64,000 nt of DNA from Chryseobacterium oleae (lineage in GTDB: Bacteria > Bacteroidota > Bacteroidia > Flavobacteriales > Weeksellaceae). The translations under genes were made by a program, and so were the position numbers. Below, piece by piece: positions 49,774-58,236 of this stretch. The stretch is taken from contig NZ_FOVD01000011.1 in NCBI RefSeq assembly GCF_900115055.1, positions 48,749-112,748 on the forward strand, read 5' to 3'. How positions within the stretch are numbered: the first letter of the stretch is position 1; every line of letters begins with the position of its first letter. The notes beneath the pieces are model-generated. The model had not been told where the DNA came from and made no database searches. It saw nothing but the letters and a program-made list of their open reading frames with translations.

Positions 49774-50855
49774 TGAAACGCAACATTGTCTTCTTCCTTT
49801 TGATTTCAGGTTTAAGTTTTTCACAACAAAAAAATGTGAAGATTAATGACCTGAAGCCTGCCTCTGAAAATCATTATTTTCCGGTAATTTCGTACAGCGG
49901 AAAGCCTTTACTTGAGAATAAGATCAATACTTTTCTGCAGGTAAGTGAACTGGAATACGTTCCGAATTCCGTTGGAAATCCTTTTAAGCGGGCTTCTACT
50001 GCTACCAATTCTTACTCCAATTATGTAGATTATTACAGTTGGGAAAAAATGGAATCTCCTGAAAATATTCTGAGTATTACGATGGAAGGTGAAGCTTCGG
50101 GAGCATATCCGGAGAATTTTTTTATCGCTAAGAATTTTGACCTGAGAACAGGAAATTATATCAATGTTGAGGATTTGTTCCCGCCGGATGCTGCCAAAAC
50201 CATTAAAAATTTGATCCAGAAAGAAATAAAGAAACAGATTGCTGATTTTCTTGTCGTGTTAAAAGCAGAGAAAAATCAGTCAGATGAGGTTCTGACGCAG
50301 ATTGGCCTTTATGAAAACTGCTATACTGATTATGGTTTAGACGGTATGGAATATTATTTCGCAAAAGATAAGATGAAGTTTATTGCACCAAGATGTGCCA
50401 ACCATGCTATGAGAGCATTGGATGAACTGGATAGTCATGTGATTGAATTTTCCTATAAATTCCTGGAGAAATATTGGAGTCCCTATGCTAAAAACTTAGT
50501 ATCAGGCTCCTCACAGGCAGATCATACAAGTTTCAGAAACAAACTGTACAAAGGGACAATTGGTGGAAAATATCCGGTTACGGTTCTTATTAAGCGTTTG
50601 TATGATGAGCAGGGTGGCGGTGCCAGCTTTAACGCTTCGTACTGGTATGATAAAAATAAAAAACTGATCGAGTGGAACGGCAAGATGAAAGGGAATCATA
50701 TCTCTATCACAGAAAGTGAATTCTACAGTGAAGAAGCCAGACAATGGATGGTGACGGGATTTGTGGAAGCTGATATCACGGGGAACAAGATCACCGGAAC
50801 CTGGCAGGATAACAAAACAAAAAAATATTTAAATCTAGAATTAGAAGAATTATAA
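49773..50855 (+). CDS. Secreted protein with DUF3298/RsiV-like region
   Basis: 360 residues starting at GTG 49,773, overlapping the previous stop. Signal peptide MKRNIVFFLLISGLSFSQQ. The middle (ENFFIAKNFDLRTGNYINVEDLF near 113-135, then KFIAPRCANHAMRALDE) resembles the DUF3298/RsiV-like fold, with a heptad of conserved hydrophobics. The C-terminal third (GKYPVTVLIKRLYDEQGG and ITGTWQDNKTKKYLNLELE) is a beta-rich segment often seen in Bacteroidota secreted proteins. Role unknown. Confidence 0.6.
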   Translation: MKRNIVFFLLISGLSFSQQKNVKINDLKPASENHYFPVISYSGKPLLENKINTFLQVSELEYVPNSVGNPFKRASTATNSYSNYVDYYSWEKMESPENILSITMEGEASGAYPENFFIAKNFDLRTGNYINVEDLFPPDAAKTIKNLIQKEIKKQIADFLVVLKAEKNQSDEVLTQIGLYENCYTDYGLDGMEYYFAKDKMKFIAPRCANHAMRALDELDSHVIEFSYKFLEKYWSPYAKNLVSGSSQADHTSFRNKLYKGTIGGKYPVTVLIKRLYDEQGGGASFNASYWYDKNKKLIEWNGKMKGNHISITESEFYSEEARQWMVTGFVEADITGNKITGTWQDNKTKKYLNLELEEL

Positions 50856-50856
50856 A

Positions 50857-51243
50857 ATGAAAACAATTACTTTAATTTTCGGGGCTGCGTATGGAATGCT
50901 GTCGGTTATTCTCGGAGCTTTCGGAGCACACGCTTTAAAAAAAATATTATCTGTGGAAAGACTGGAAAGTTTTGAAACGGGAGTGAGATACCAGATGTAT
51001 GCTGCCTTCTTTTTATTGATTGTAGGATACATCTTAAAATTTGATACTTCATCACAAAAATGGATTTCTATTTTAATGATGGCAGGAACGATTCTGTTCT
51101 CTTTCAGCATTTATTTCCTGAGCTTACAGGACTATCTGGGCGCCAACTTGAAATTTTTAGGACCTATTACGCCGCTGGGAGGTCTTTTTATGATTTTAAG
51201 CTGGGGAATGCTGATCTGGTATTTCGCCAAGACAAAAATATAA
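50857..51243 (+). CDS. DUF423 membrane protein
   Basis: 128 residues, four membrane helices (about 5-25, 45-62, 68-88, 100-122). The DUF423 signature GAFGAHALKK is at 20-29 and ITPLGGLFMILSW near 102-114. It starts one base after the previous stop. Function of the family is unknown. Confidence 0.85.
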   Translation: MKTITLIFGAAYGMLSVILGAFGAHALKKILSVERLESFETGVRYQMYAAFFLLIVGYILKFDTSSQKWISILMMAGTILFSFSIYFLSLQDYLGANLKFLGPITPLGGLFMILSWGMLIWYFAKTKI

Positions 51244-51312
51244 TCATTGCAGTTCAGTCTGCAGAAAGAAAATATACTCACTTTACGGAGTGGCTCACCG
51301 AAAAATTTAAAA

Positions 51313-51996
51313 ATGAATACCCGCTTTACAAGTTTTCTCATAACGTTCCTTTTCTTTTTTCTAAGTGTTCAGAAGATGGAAGCACAGGAGAAGAAAAAAT
51401 TACTGAATGGTAGTATTTTAACGGAAGTGAAAATTATTCAAAAGCGTTTTTCGGATAGTATCAGTCATTATGATTACAAAAAGAATTCTGTTGTATACAG
51501 TGAAAAATACAGAGCTTTTTACATTGAAAAAATACAGGATCTGAAAAACCTGTACCAGAGTATCTATGACAAGGATGTAATTATCGGGAAGTTTGATACC
51601 GGTATTTCATTTAAAGCAACGGGCGAGGTTCCAACAAACAGCGTATCGCCCGGAGAAGCTCCTCCTCAAAATGAAACAAAAACTAAAATTGTTGATATTG
51701 CTCAGATCGAAAATTATCAGCAGCTTACAGACTTAAAAAAACGTTTGACTGCTGATTTTCCCGTTTCTTTGATAGAAGACAGCAGTGAAGGTGTGTACCA
51801 ATGTAAATTGAATTTCATCATTGATGTAGATGGAAAATTCAAGAAAGTAAAATACAGCGGGTCATCCGGCACAGAATTCAATATCATCAGTGCATTATTC
51901 CTATACGCCATCGGATCTTTGGAAGAACCGTTGATGTATAACAAAAAGCCAATCATCCAACAGTTTTCCCAACCAATCATAGTAAGATTTGAATAG
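51313..51996 (+). CDS. Secreted protein of unknown function
   Basis: 227 residues from the Met at 51,313, which starts a signal peptide (MNTRFTSFLITFLFFFLSVQ). The C-terminal part (YQCKLNFIIDVDGKFKKVKYSG) looks like a TonB-C-like or energy-transducer-like beta segment, as in many Bacteroidota periplasmic proteins. No partner gene is identified. Confidence 0.55.
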   Translation: MNTRFTSFLITFLFFFLSVQKMEAQEKKKLLNGSILTEVKIIQKRFSDSISHYDYKKNSVVYSEKYRAFYIEKIQDLKNLYQSIYDKDVIIGKFDTGISFKATGEVPTNSVSPGEAPPQNETKTKIVDIAQIENYQQLTDLKKRLTADFPVSLIEDSSEGVYQCKLNFIIDVDGKFKKVKYSGSSGTEFNIISALFLYAIGSLEEPLMYNKKPIIQQFSQPIIVRFE

Positions 51997-52093
51997 TTAT
52001 AACATGTACTTTAAGAAGTTATTGTGTATATGTACACATTCAAAAACAATAAAAACAAATGATGAGATTCCTTTACTATTTAAAATAAATTAA

Positions 52094-53371
52094 ATGAAAA
52101 TCAATAGAAGGAGACGTTTAATAAAAACATTCAATCTTCTGGATCAGCCTATAAGATTCAATCCGTTTGTATTCAGCAGAACTTTTTTCATGTGGGCTCT
52201 TACCGGTCTTGTTGGGGGAGCGATTGCCGGTGGTTACTGGATCGTACTGGAACATTTTACAGAGTTTTTAGTACAGTTTCAGGGATGGATGGTGATTCCT
52301 ACCATGGCCATTTGTGGTTTGATGGCGGGACTTGTGATTCACTTTATAGGAGATCCCGGAGAAATTCATTTAATCGTTAATAATATCAGATTTAATAAGG
52401 GAAAGCTGGATCCTAAAAACAATCCTTCCATGATTCTGTCGTCCCTGTTTTGTGTGGCTTCGGGCGGAAGTCTCGGTCCGGAAGCTCCTTTGGTTCAGGT
52501 CACCGGATCTACGGGAACCTGGCTGGGGAAAATCTTCAGATTGAAAGGAGAGGAGTTACGTTCTCTGAGCATCGCCGGAATGGCTTCAGGCTTTACGGCT
52601 CTGTTTGGGGCACCGCTGGGAGGAAGTCTTTTCTCACTTGAAATTCTGCATCATAAACATGCGGTAGAATATTACAGGGCAATCATTCCTGCTTTGGTGG
52701 CGAGCTGTTTCAGTTATGTGATGTTTGCTTTGATTATTCATTTGGGGATAGGCGCAACGTGGGACCTGAAGGCTTATCATTATTCCGGAGTCTATGATTT
52801 CATCTATGCCTTTCTATTTGGAGTAGTGGCCACTATTTTCGGATGGATCTTTATTTTTGTGGTTAAATTTTTCAAAAAGATTTTCGAATACAGACAATTT
52901 CCTATTTACATTAAAACCCTAGTAGGAGGAATTATTTTAGGTGTTATTGCTTATAATTTCCCGATTACAAGATACTTCGGTCACCATGAAATCAATGAAC
53001 TGATCAATGGGAATTTTGCACTGAACTTTTTAATTGTGGTCCTTATTTTTAAAATCATTGCGATTGCTGTGACCGTAACTTCAGGATGGAGAGGCGGTTT
53101 CATTATCCCGTTATTCTTTGTAGGAACTACTTTAGGATTGATCATTCATCAGCTGTTTCCCACTGTTGATACCACTTTAGCAATTGTAAGCTGTATGGCT
53201 GCCATTAATGCCTGCGTGACCCGAACGCCAATGAGTACAACGATTATTCTGGGAACCTTAACCGGGTTTACGTATTTCGTTCCGATACTTTTTGCAAGCT
53301 TAACGGGCTATTTTCTGGCTCCTAAGATTCCGTTCATCGGTTCGCAGTCTGAGAAATTGTCCGAAGAATAA
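52094..53371 (+). CDS. ClC-family chloride channel/antiporter
   Basis: 425 residues, about 10 membrane helices. Selectivity-filter motifs: GGSLGPEAPLVQ (about 124-135; the gating Glu is in GPEAP, which differs from the GREGP of E. coli ClcA), GAPLGGSLFSLE near 173-184, GWRGGFIIPLFFVG near 332-345. The C-terminus lacks CBS domains. Moves Cl- across the cytoplasmic membrane, probably with H+ exchange. Confidence 0.9.
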   Translation: MKINRRRRLIKTFNLLDQPIRFNPFVFSRTFFMWALTGLVGGAIAGGYWIVLEHFTEFLVQFQGWMVIPTMAICGLMAGLVIHFIGDPGEIHLIVNNIRFNKGKLDPKNNPSMILSSLFCVASGGSLGPEAPLVQVTGSTGTWLGKIFRLKGEELRSLSIAGMASGFTALFGAPLGGSLFSLEILHHKHAVEYYRAIIPALVASCFSYVMFALIIHLGIGATWDLKAYHYSGVYDFIYAFLFGVVATIFGWIFIFVVKFFKKIFEYRQFPIYIKTLVGGIILGVIAYNFPITRYFGHHEINELINGNFALNFLIVVLIFKIIAIAVTVTSGWRGGFIIPLFFVGTTLGLIIHQLFPTVDTTLAIVSCMAAINACVTRTPMSTTIILGTLTGFTYFVPILFASLTGYFLAPKIPFIGSQSEKLSEE

Positions 53372-53502
53372 AGCAAATTTGGAGGATATGTTAAAAATCA
53401 AGTTTCCTGTGCCTTAATTTTTAAGTCAATAAACTTGAACTTCCATGTCTTTTTAGTAAATTTGTCAACCTTTAAATTTTAAAATAAAATAATAAAAATA
53501 AT

Positions 53503-54693
53503 ATGAATCTTCACGAGTATCAATCAAAAGAGATTTTATCAAAGTACGGAGTTGCTATCCAACGTGGTTTCGTAGCGAACAATGTAGAAGAAGCTGTAGC
53601 AGCTGCTGAAAAATTGACTGCTGAAACCGGAGCTCAGGCTTGGGTAGTAAAAGCGCAAATTCACGCAGGTGGACGTGGTAAAGGTGGCGGTGTAAAGTTC
53701 TCTCCAAACATGGATAAACTTAAAGAAAACGCTCAGAACATCATCGGAATGCAGTTGGTAACTCCACAAACTTCTGCTGAAGGTAAAAAAGTACACTCTG
53801 TTTTGGTTGCAGAAGATGTTTATTATCCTGGAGAATCTGAAACTAAAGAATTTTATGTTTCTATTCTTTTAGACAGAGCTGAAGGTAAAAACACCATCGT
53901 ATATTCTACTGAAGGTGGTATGGATATCGAGCATGTAGCTGAGGTAACTCCTCATTTGATCCACAAAGAAATCATTGATCCGGCTTTAGGTCTTCAGGGA
54001 TTCCAGGCTAGAAAAATTGCTTTCAACCTTGGTCTTGAAGGAAATGCTTTCAAAGAATTCACAAAATTCATTGCATCTCTTTACAATGCTTACACAGGAA
54101 TTGATGCTTCTCTTTTCGAAATCAACCCGGTTTTGAAAACTTCTGACAATAAAATTATCGCTGTAGATGCTAAAGTAACTTTAGATGGTAACGCATTGTT
54201 CCGTCACAAAGATCTTGAAGCTTTAAGAGATACAAGAGAAGAAGATCCAATGGATGTAGAAGCTGGTGAAGCTGGTCTTAACTTCGTAAAGCTAGACGGT
54301 AACGTTGCATGTATGGTAAACGGTGCTGGTCTTGCAATGGCAACGATGGATATCATCAAATTATCTGGTGGTAGCCCAGCGAACTTCCTTGACGTAGGAG
54401 GTACTGCAGATGCTCAGAGAGTTCAGACTGCTTTCGGAATCATCCTTAGAGATCCTAACGTAAAAGCAATCCTTATCAACATCTTCGGAGGTATCGTAAG
54501 ATGTGACAGAGTAGCTCAGGGAGTTGTAGACGCTTACAGAGCAATGGGTAGCCTTCCGGTTCCATTGATCGTAAGATTACAGGGAACTAACGCTGTAGAA
54601 GCTAAAAAATTAATTGACGAGTCAGGTCTTCCTGTACATTCTGCAATTACTTTGGAAGAAGCTGCAAACAAAGTAAAAGAAGTTTTAGCTTAA
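53503..54693 (+). CDS. sucC: Succinyl-CoA synthetase beta subunit
   Basis: TCA-cycle enzyme, ADP-forming type. 396 residues. ATP-grasp domain at the start (MNLHEYQSKEILSKYGV, AQIHAGGRGKGGGVK with the Gly-rich nucleotide loop), VNGAGLAMATMDIIKL near 267-282, and GGTADAQRVQTAF near 297-309. The alpha subunit sucD is not next to it in this window; it must lie elsewhere, as in many flavobacteria. Confidence 0.95.
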   Translation: MNLHEYQSKEILSKYGVAIQRGFVANNVEEAVAAAEKLTAETGAQAWVVKAQIHAGGRGKGGGVKFSPNMDKLKENAQNIIGMQLVTPQTSAEGKKVHSVLVAEDVYYPGESETKEFYVSILLDRAEGKNTIVYSTEGGMDIEHVAEVTPHLIHKEIIDPALGLQGFQARKIAFNLGLEGNAFKEFTKFIASLYNAYTGIDASLFEINPVLKTSDNKIIAVDAKVTLDGNALFRHKDLEALRDTREEDPMDVEAGEAGLNFVKLDGNVACMVNGAGLAMATMDIIKLSGGSPANFLDVGGTADAQRVQTAFGIILRDPNVKAILINIFGGIVRCDRVAQGVVDAYRAMGSLPVPLIVRLQGTNAVEAKKLIDESGLPVHSAITLEEAANKVKEVLA

Positions 54694-54716
54694 GCTGAAC
54701 TTTTAAATAAATAGAG

Positions 54717-54749
54717 AAACCGTTCCATTTTTTGGAGCGGTTTTTTTTA
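54717..54749 (+). terminator. Terminator of sucC
   Basis: AAACCGTTCC and GGAGCGGTTT around ATTTTTT, followed by T6. Confidence 0.85.
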
Positions 54750-55094
54750 AACCACAAAAGTCACAAAAGTTTTTTATACACTTTAGTTTTAAAAGTTTTA
54801 CCATCCTGAAAACAACAAGATCACATAAGCAGAAAATCAAAAATTTTCACAAGAACTTAAGTGTACTTTCTATGCTCAATCCATTTAACTTTGAAATAAC
54901 TTAAGTCCAAAAGTTTTTAATGTTAAACACTTTAGAACACTTTAGTTTTAAAAGTTTTACCATCTTGAAAACAACAAGATTACATAAGCAGAAAATCTTT
55001 GATTTTCTTAAAAACTTAAGTGGACTTCTATCCGCAATCCATTTAACTTTAAAATAACTTAAGTGTTTAAAAAACTTTTGTGACTTTTGTGGTT
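54750..55094. mobile_element. 345-bp MITE-like element with 25-bp perfect inverted ends
   Basis: The ends AACCACAAAAGTCACAAAAG (continuing TTTTT) and their exact reverse complement at 55,070-55,094 bound a non-coding segment. Inside, a unit of about 130 bases beginning ACACTTTAGTTTTAAAAG is present twice (54,778 and 54,937) with few differences. The right half also occurs at 43,894-43,990. It fits a miniature element moved by a transposase elsewhere. No coding frame is inside. Confidence 0.6.
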
Positions 55095-55128
55095 GAATTT
55101 AATGGTTACCAAATAATTTGAGGTATAA

Positions 55129-55155
55129 AAAAACCGCTTAAAAAAAGCGGCTGAT
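55129..55155 (-). terminator. Terminator of the MscS-type gene
   Basis: AACCGCTT and AGCGGCT around AAAAAA, T-rich on the minus side. Confidence 0.7.
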
Positions 55156-55157
55156 TC

Positions 55158-56042
55158 TTATTTATCCTGATGTTCGGAAGGAAGAGGTTCCCCATTTGTG
55201 ATGCTGATACTCGTAGGTGTTACCAGTTGAATGTTATCGGCATCCAGACGCTGCTTGATCTTCAGATAAGCCTCACTTTTCAGCTGAACCATGTTGGCGC
55301 CTACCTTCATCCAGAATTTGGCCTGGAGGTTAAAATTGCCCTGTTTGAGGTCTGTGAAAATAACTTCTGAAGTATCCAGCCTGTCTACACTGTCAAGATT
55401 TTTGATGACATCCAGCATTCCTTTCTGCGCCTTGGTAATATCCTCATCTGCAGGAATTTCAAAATTTAAAATAATTCTGCGCTGCGGGGATGCTGTAATA
55501 TTGTAAAACGGAGCATTAAAAATAACCTGGTTCGGGATGTATGCTTTCTTTCCGTCATCCGTGATAAGCTTGGTCGTTAAAAATCCAATTTCCTGAACTG
55601 TTCCTGAATGATTCCCGATGGTAATATAATCTCCTACTTTAAATGCCTTATCAATCCCAATCAGCATTCCTGAAAAAATACTCGATACCAGATCTTTTAA
55701 AGCCACCCCGGCAATAACCCCGGCTACTCCTAAACTTCCGATAAACTTCCAGAGAAAACCACTAAAGCCCATAATTTCAAGGGCAATAAAACTCCCCATC
55801 ATCATGATCAAGAACCTGAAAACGCCTATTAGAGTAACCAGAGACCCTTCTTTCTTGCTTTTCGGGAAGAATTTGTGGAATAATTTTACCGCTCCTATGC
55901 TTAAGTACTTACTCGTAATAAGAAAAAATGAGAATACTAAAATTCCGACGATAAGTTTCGGTGTAAGCTCGGCAAACTTCATGTACCAGCTTTCCAAAAC
56001 CCTGTAAACAACATCTATATAGCTGTGTTCAATGTTCTGCAT
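55158..56042 (-). CDS. Small-conductance mechanosensitive channel (MscS family)
   Basis: 294 residues. Three membrane helices (about 25-48, 70-90, 95-120); the pore helix includes GVAGVIAGVALKDLVSSIFSG near 102-122, then the beta domain starts GDYITIGNHSGTVQEIGF. Opens under membrane tension during osmotic downshock. Length equals the short MscS type. Single gene with terminator, own promoter not identified. Confidence 0.9.
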   Translation of the reverse strand: MQNIEHSYIDVVYRVLESWYMKFAELTPKLIVGILVFSFFLITSKYLSIGAVKLFHKFFPKSKKEGSLVTLIGVFRFLIMMMGSFIALEIMGFSGFLWKFIGSLGVAGVIAGVALKDLVSSIFSGMLIGIDKAFKVGDYITIGNHSGTVQEIGFLTTKLITDDGKKAYIPNQVIFNAPFYNITASPQRRIILNFEIPADEDITKAQKGMLDVIKNLDSVDRLDTSEVIFTDLKQGNFNLQAKFWMKVGANMVQLKSEAYLKIKQRLDADNIQLVTPTSISITNGEPLPSEHQDK

Positions 56043-56136
56043 GAATAAAATTTTGATTAAAGATATAAATAATTAACAAAAATTTTGCCAGTTCCAAAAA
56101 GTCTACTAAATTTGTAGACTAATAAAGCAGAATATT

Positions 56137-56772
56137 ATGTCAATCAAACTAGGAGATACAGCACCGGACTTTCAGGCAGAGACTTCTTCAGGGGATATTA
56201 AATTTCACGAATTTTTAGGGAATTCCTGGGGAATCCTGTTCTCGCATCCTGCAGATTATACACCGGTATGCACTACGGAACTTGGATATACTTCAAAGCT
56301 TAAGTCTGAATTCGATAAGAGAGGAACCAAAGTGATTGCCCTGAGTGTAGATGGAGTAGATGATCATCAAAACTGGATCAAGGATATCAACGAGACTCAG
56401 AATACGGATGTACAGTTTCCTATAATTGCAGACAAGGACAGAAAGATTTCAGAGCTTTATGATTTTATTCACCCGAATGCTTCAGTTACTGCTACTGTGC
56501 GTTCTTTATTGATCATTGATCCGGATAAAAAAGTAAGACTCATCATTACTTACCCGGCTTCTACAGGAAGGAATTTTAATGAAATTCTGAGAGTGCTTGA
56601 TTCTCTTCAGTTGGTTGATTCACATAAGGTAGCGACGCCTGTCAACTGGGAAAACGGCGAAGACGTTATTGTTCCGCCAGCTATTTCTACAGAGGATGCC
56701 AGAAAAATATTTCCGAAAGGCGTGACAGAAATAAAGCCGTATCTGAGATATACGCCCCAACCCAATACATGA
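56137..56772 (+). CDS. 1-Cys peroxiredoxin (Prx6 type)
   Basis: Reduces hydroperoxides. 211 residues. Peroxidatic Cys in HPADYTPVCTTELG (Cys45). TVRSLLIIDPDKKVRLII near 119-136 and TPVNWENGEDVIVPPAIS near 167-184 are features of the Prx6 group, which is longer than AhpC. No resolving Cys is seen, so one-Cys mechanism. Single gene with a strong terminator. Confidence 0.9.
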   Translation: MSIKLGDTAPDFQAETSSGDIKFHEFLGNSWGILFSHPADYTPVCTTELGYTSKLKSEFDKRGTKVIALSVDGVDDHQNWIKDINETQNTDVQFPIIADKDRKISELYDFIHPNASVTATVRSLLIIDPDKKVRLIITYPASTGRNFNEILRVLDSLQLVDSHKVATPVNWENGEDVIVPPAISTEDARKIFPKGVTEIKPYLRYTPQPNT

Positions 56773-56812
56773 TTTATTTGATTTTTTATAGTTTAGTTTT
56801 AATTTGTACGAA

Positions 56813-56843
56813 AATCGCCCCGAAAAATATTTCGGGGCGATTT
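56813..56843. terminator. Terminator
   Basis: AATCGCCCCGAAA and TTTCGGGGCGATT around AATA, with T-rich tail; placed between the peroxiredoxin and the convergent barrel gene. Confidence 0.85.
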
Positions 56844-56879
56844 CAATTTTTTTATTCGGTAAATTAAATTAAAAAATGA

Positions 56880-57473
56880 TTAATTTCTTACATCATTCGC
56901 TACTTCCTTAGCTTTTGAAGTAGGTAAGTAAATACTGAATCCTATGTTAAAGCTAATTTTAGATGTTAGCCCTTCATTTCCAAAACCAGTTACACCGTTA
57001 TATTTTACTAAACCTTCAACACCGATGTTTGGTGTAATGAAATAAGAATAACCCGGACCCGCACCAAAGTCAAGACCTGTTGTTGAAATTCCGTTTTCTA
57101 CTGAAGTTCCTCCGATACCTACGTTACCTTCAAGGAACCAACGCCCGTGGTTAAGTAAGTTATCTACTCCTTTTTCACCTGGTGATAAGAAATAACGTCC
57201 TAAAGCTCCAACAGCATAGTTAAACTGAGTTGCTTCTCCTTTTCCAGGTTTTAAAAAACCTAATTTCACATAACCTCCAACTGCAACATTGTCTTTAATA
57301 AAGTACGCAGCTCTTGGCTCAACTGAGAAATCATAACCAGCTCCAGAGTTTAATCCAAAGTTACTTGTAGCTAAAGTACTTCCTACCATCCAATTACCTT
57401 GTTGAATCTGAGCATTAGCTGTTGCAGTCAAACCTGTTGCTGCCAATATTCCTGCAAAAATTAGTTTTTTCAT
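56880..57473 (-). CDS. Outer-membrane beta-barrel protein
   Basis: 197 residues with signal peptide (MKKLIFAGILAATGLTATANA). Alternating strands throughout (NWMVGSTLATSNFG, FSVEPRAAYFIKDNVAVGGYVKLGF, ISFNIGFSIYLP), likely an eight-stranded barrel of the OmpX/Opa size. A long spacer without obvious motif separates it from the PepSY-type gene upstream. Role unknown. Confidence 0.75.
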   Translation of the reverse strand: MKKLIFAGILAATGLTATANAQIQQGNWMVGSTLATSNFGLNSGAGYDFSVEPRAAYFIKDNVAVGGYVKLGFLKPGKGEATQFNYAVGALGRYFLSPGEKGVDNLLNHGRWFLEGNVGIGGTSVENGISTTGLDFGAGPGYSYFITPNIGVEGLVKYNGVTGFGNEGLTSKISFNIGFSIYLPTSKAKEVANDVRN

Positions 57474-57634
57474 AATTTATTATTTTAATAATTAAATGTT
57501 ATCATTTGTAGATTAAAGAAAAAACAAGAAATGTGCCAAGCTTCTTAATTTTAGATAAAAACTCAGAATAAGTGTTAATTTGGGAGGAATCAAAATGTGA
57601 ATTATTTGGTCATTTTTTTGTTGATACCACAAAT

Positions 57635-58150
57635 TTATATGCACAGAAGAATCACTGAAATGATAAGGCCTGCAATTGTGAATTTGATTCCTCTTTTGAA
57701 GGCTTTTGTCTTTGGATTGAACATCCAGAAACTGGAGATCACAAAGAAAAATAAAGAGATGCCGAAAAATGTATTCAGAGGGGATAATGTTTCCTTGGAC
57801 TGGGATTTATGAAGTTTCACCATCTTGTCCAGAACGAATGGAAGTTCCTTTTTAGCATATTTTGCCTTTCCGGATGCTGCGTCGTATGTTCCCTGTTTGA
57901 AGTATAAGATGTTTCCTTCTGTTTTTTCTACTTCCAGCCCTTTGATCTTGAGTTCCTTACCTAATTCTTTTTCCGAAAGATTCACAGCAACTGTTTTATC
58001 ATACTTCTTTTCCTTTTTCAGGAAATCTGTATCCCTGTAAACCAACAGCACTCCGCTTACAGCGTATACAGCCATTATTCCTGCAAGAAAATACCCCAGA
58101 TAGCGGTGCGTGATTCTCATGAAACTTCTTGTGTCCTTGATCTTATCCAT
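57635..58150 (-). CDS. PepSY-associated membrane protein
   Basis: 171 residues. Helix 1 is RITHRYLGYFLAGIMAVYAVSG (about 12-34), a periplasmic domain covers about 50-125, and helices lie near 125-145 and 150-170. The RxxHRxxG start is typical of PepSY_TM proteins that pair with siderophore receptors for iron release. The TonB receptor gene lies immediately upstream on the same strand (86-base gap), supporting an iron-linked operon. Confidence 0.75.
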   Translation of the reverse strand: MDKIKDTRSFMRITHRYLGYFLAGIMAVYAVSGVLLVYRDTDFLKKEKKYDKTVAVNLSEKELGKELKIKGLEVEKTEGNILYFKQGTYDAASGKAKYAKKELPFVLDKMVKLHKSQSKETLSPLNTFFGISLFFFVISSFWMFNPKTKAFKRGIKFTIAGLIISVILLCI

Positions 58151-58236
58151 ATCGTATTGTTTTTGTTTAATTTAAAAAAGGAAACTGCAAAAATGCAATT
58201 TCCCCTTTGATTGATAAAATTATTCGTTCTATAATT

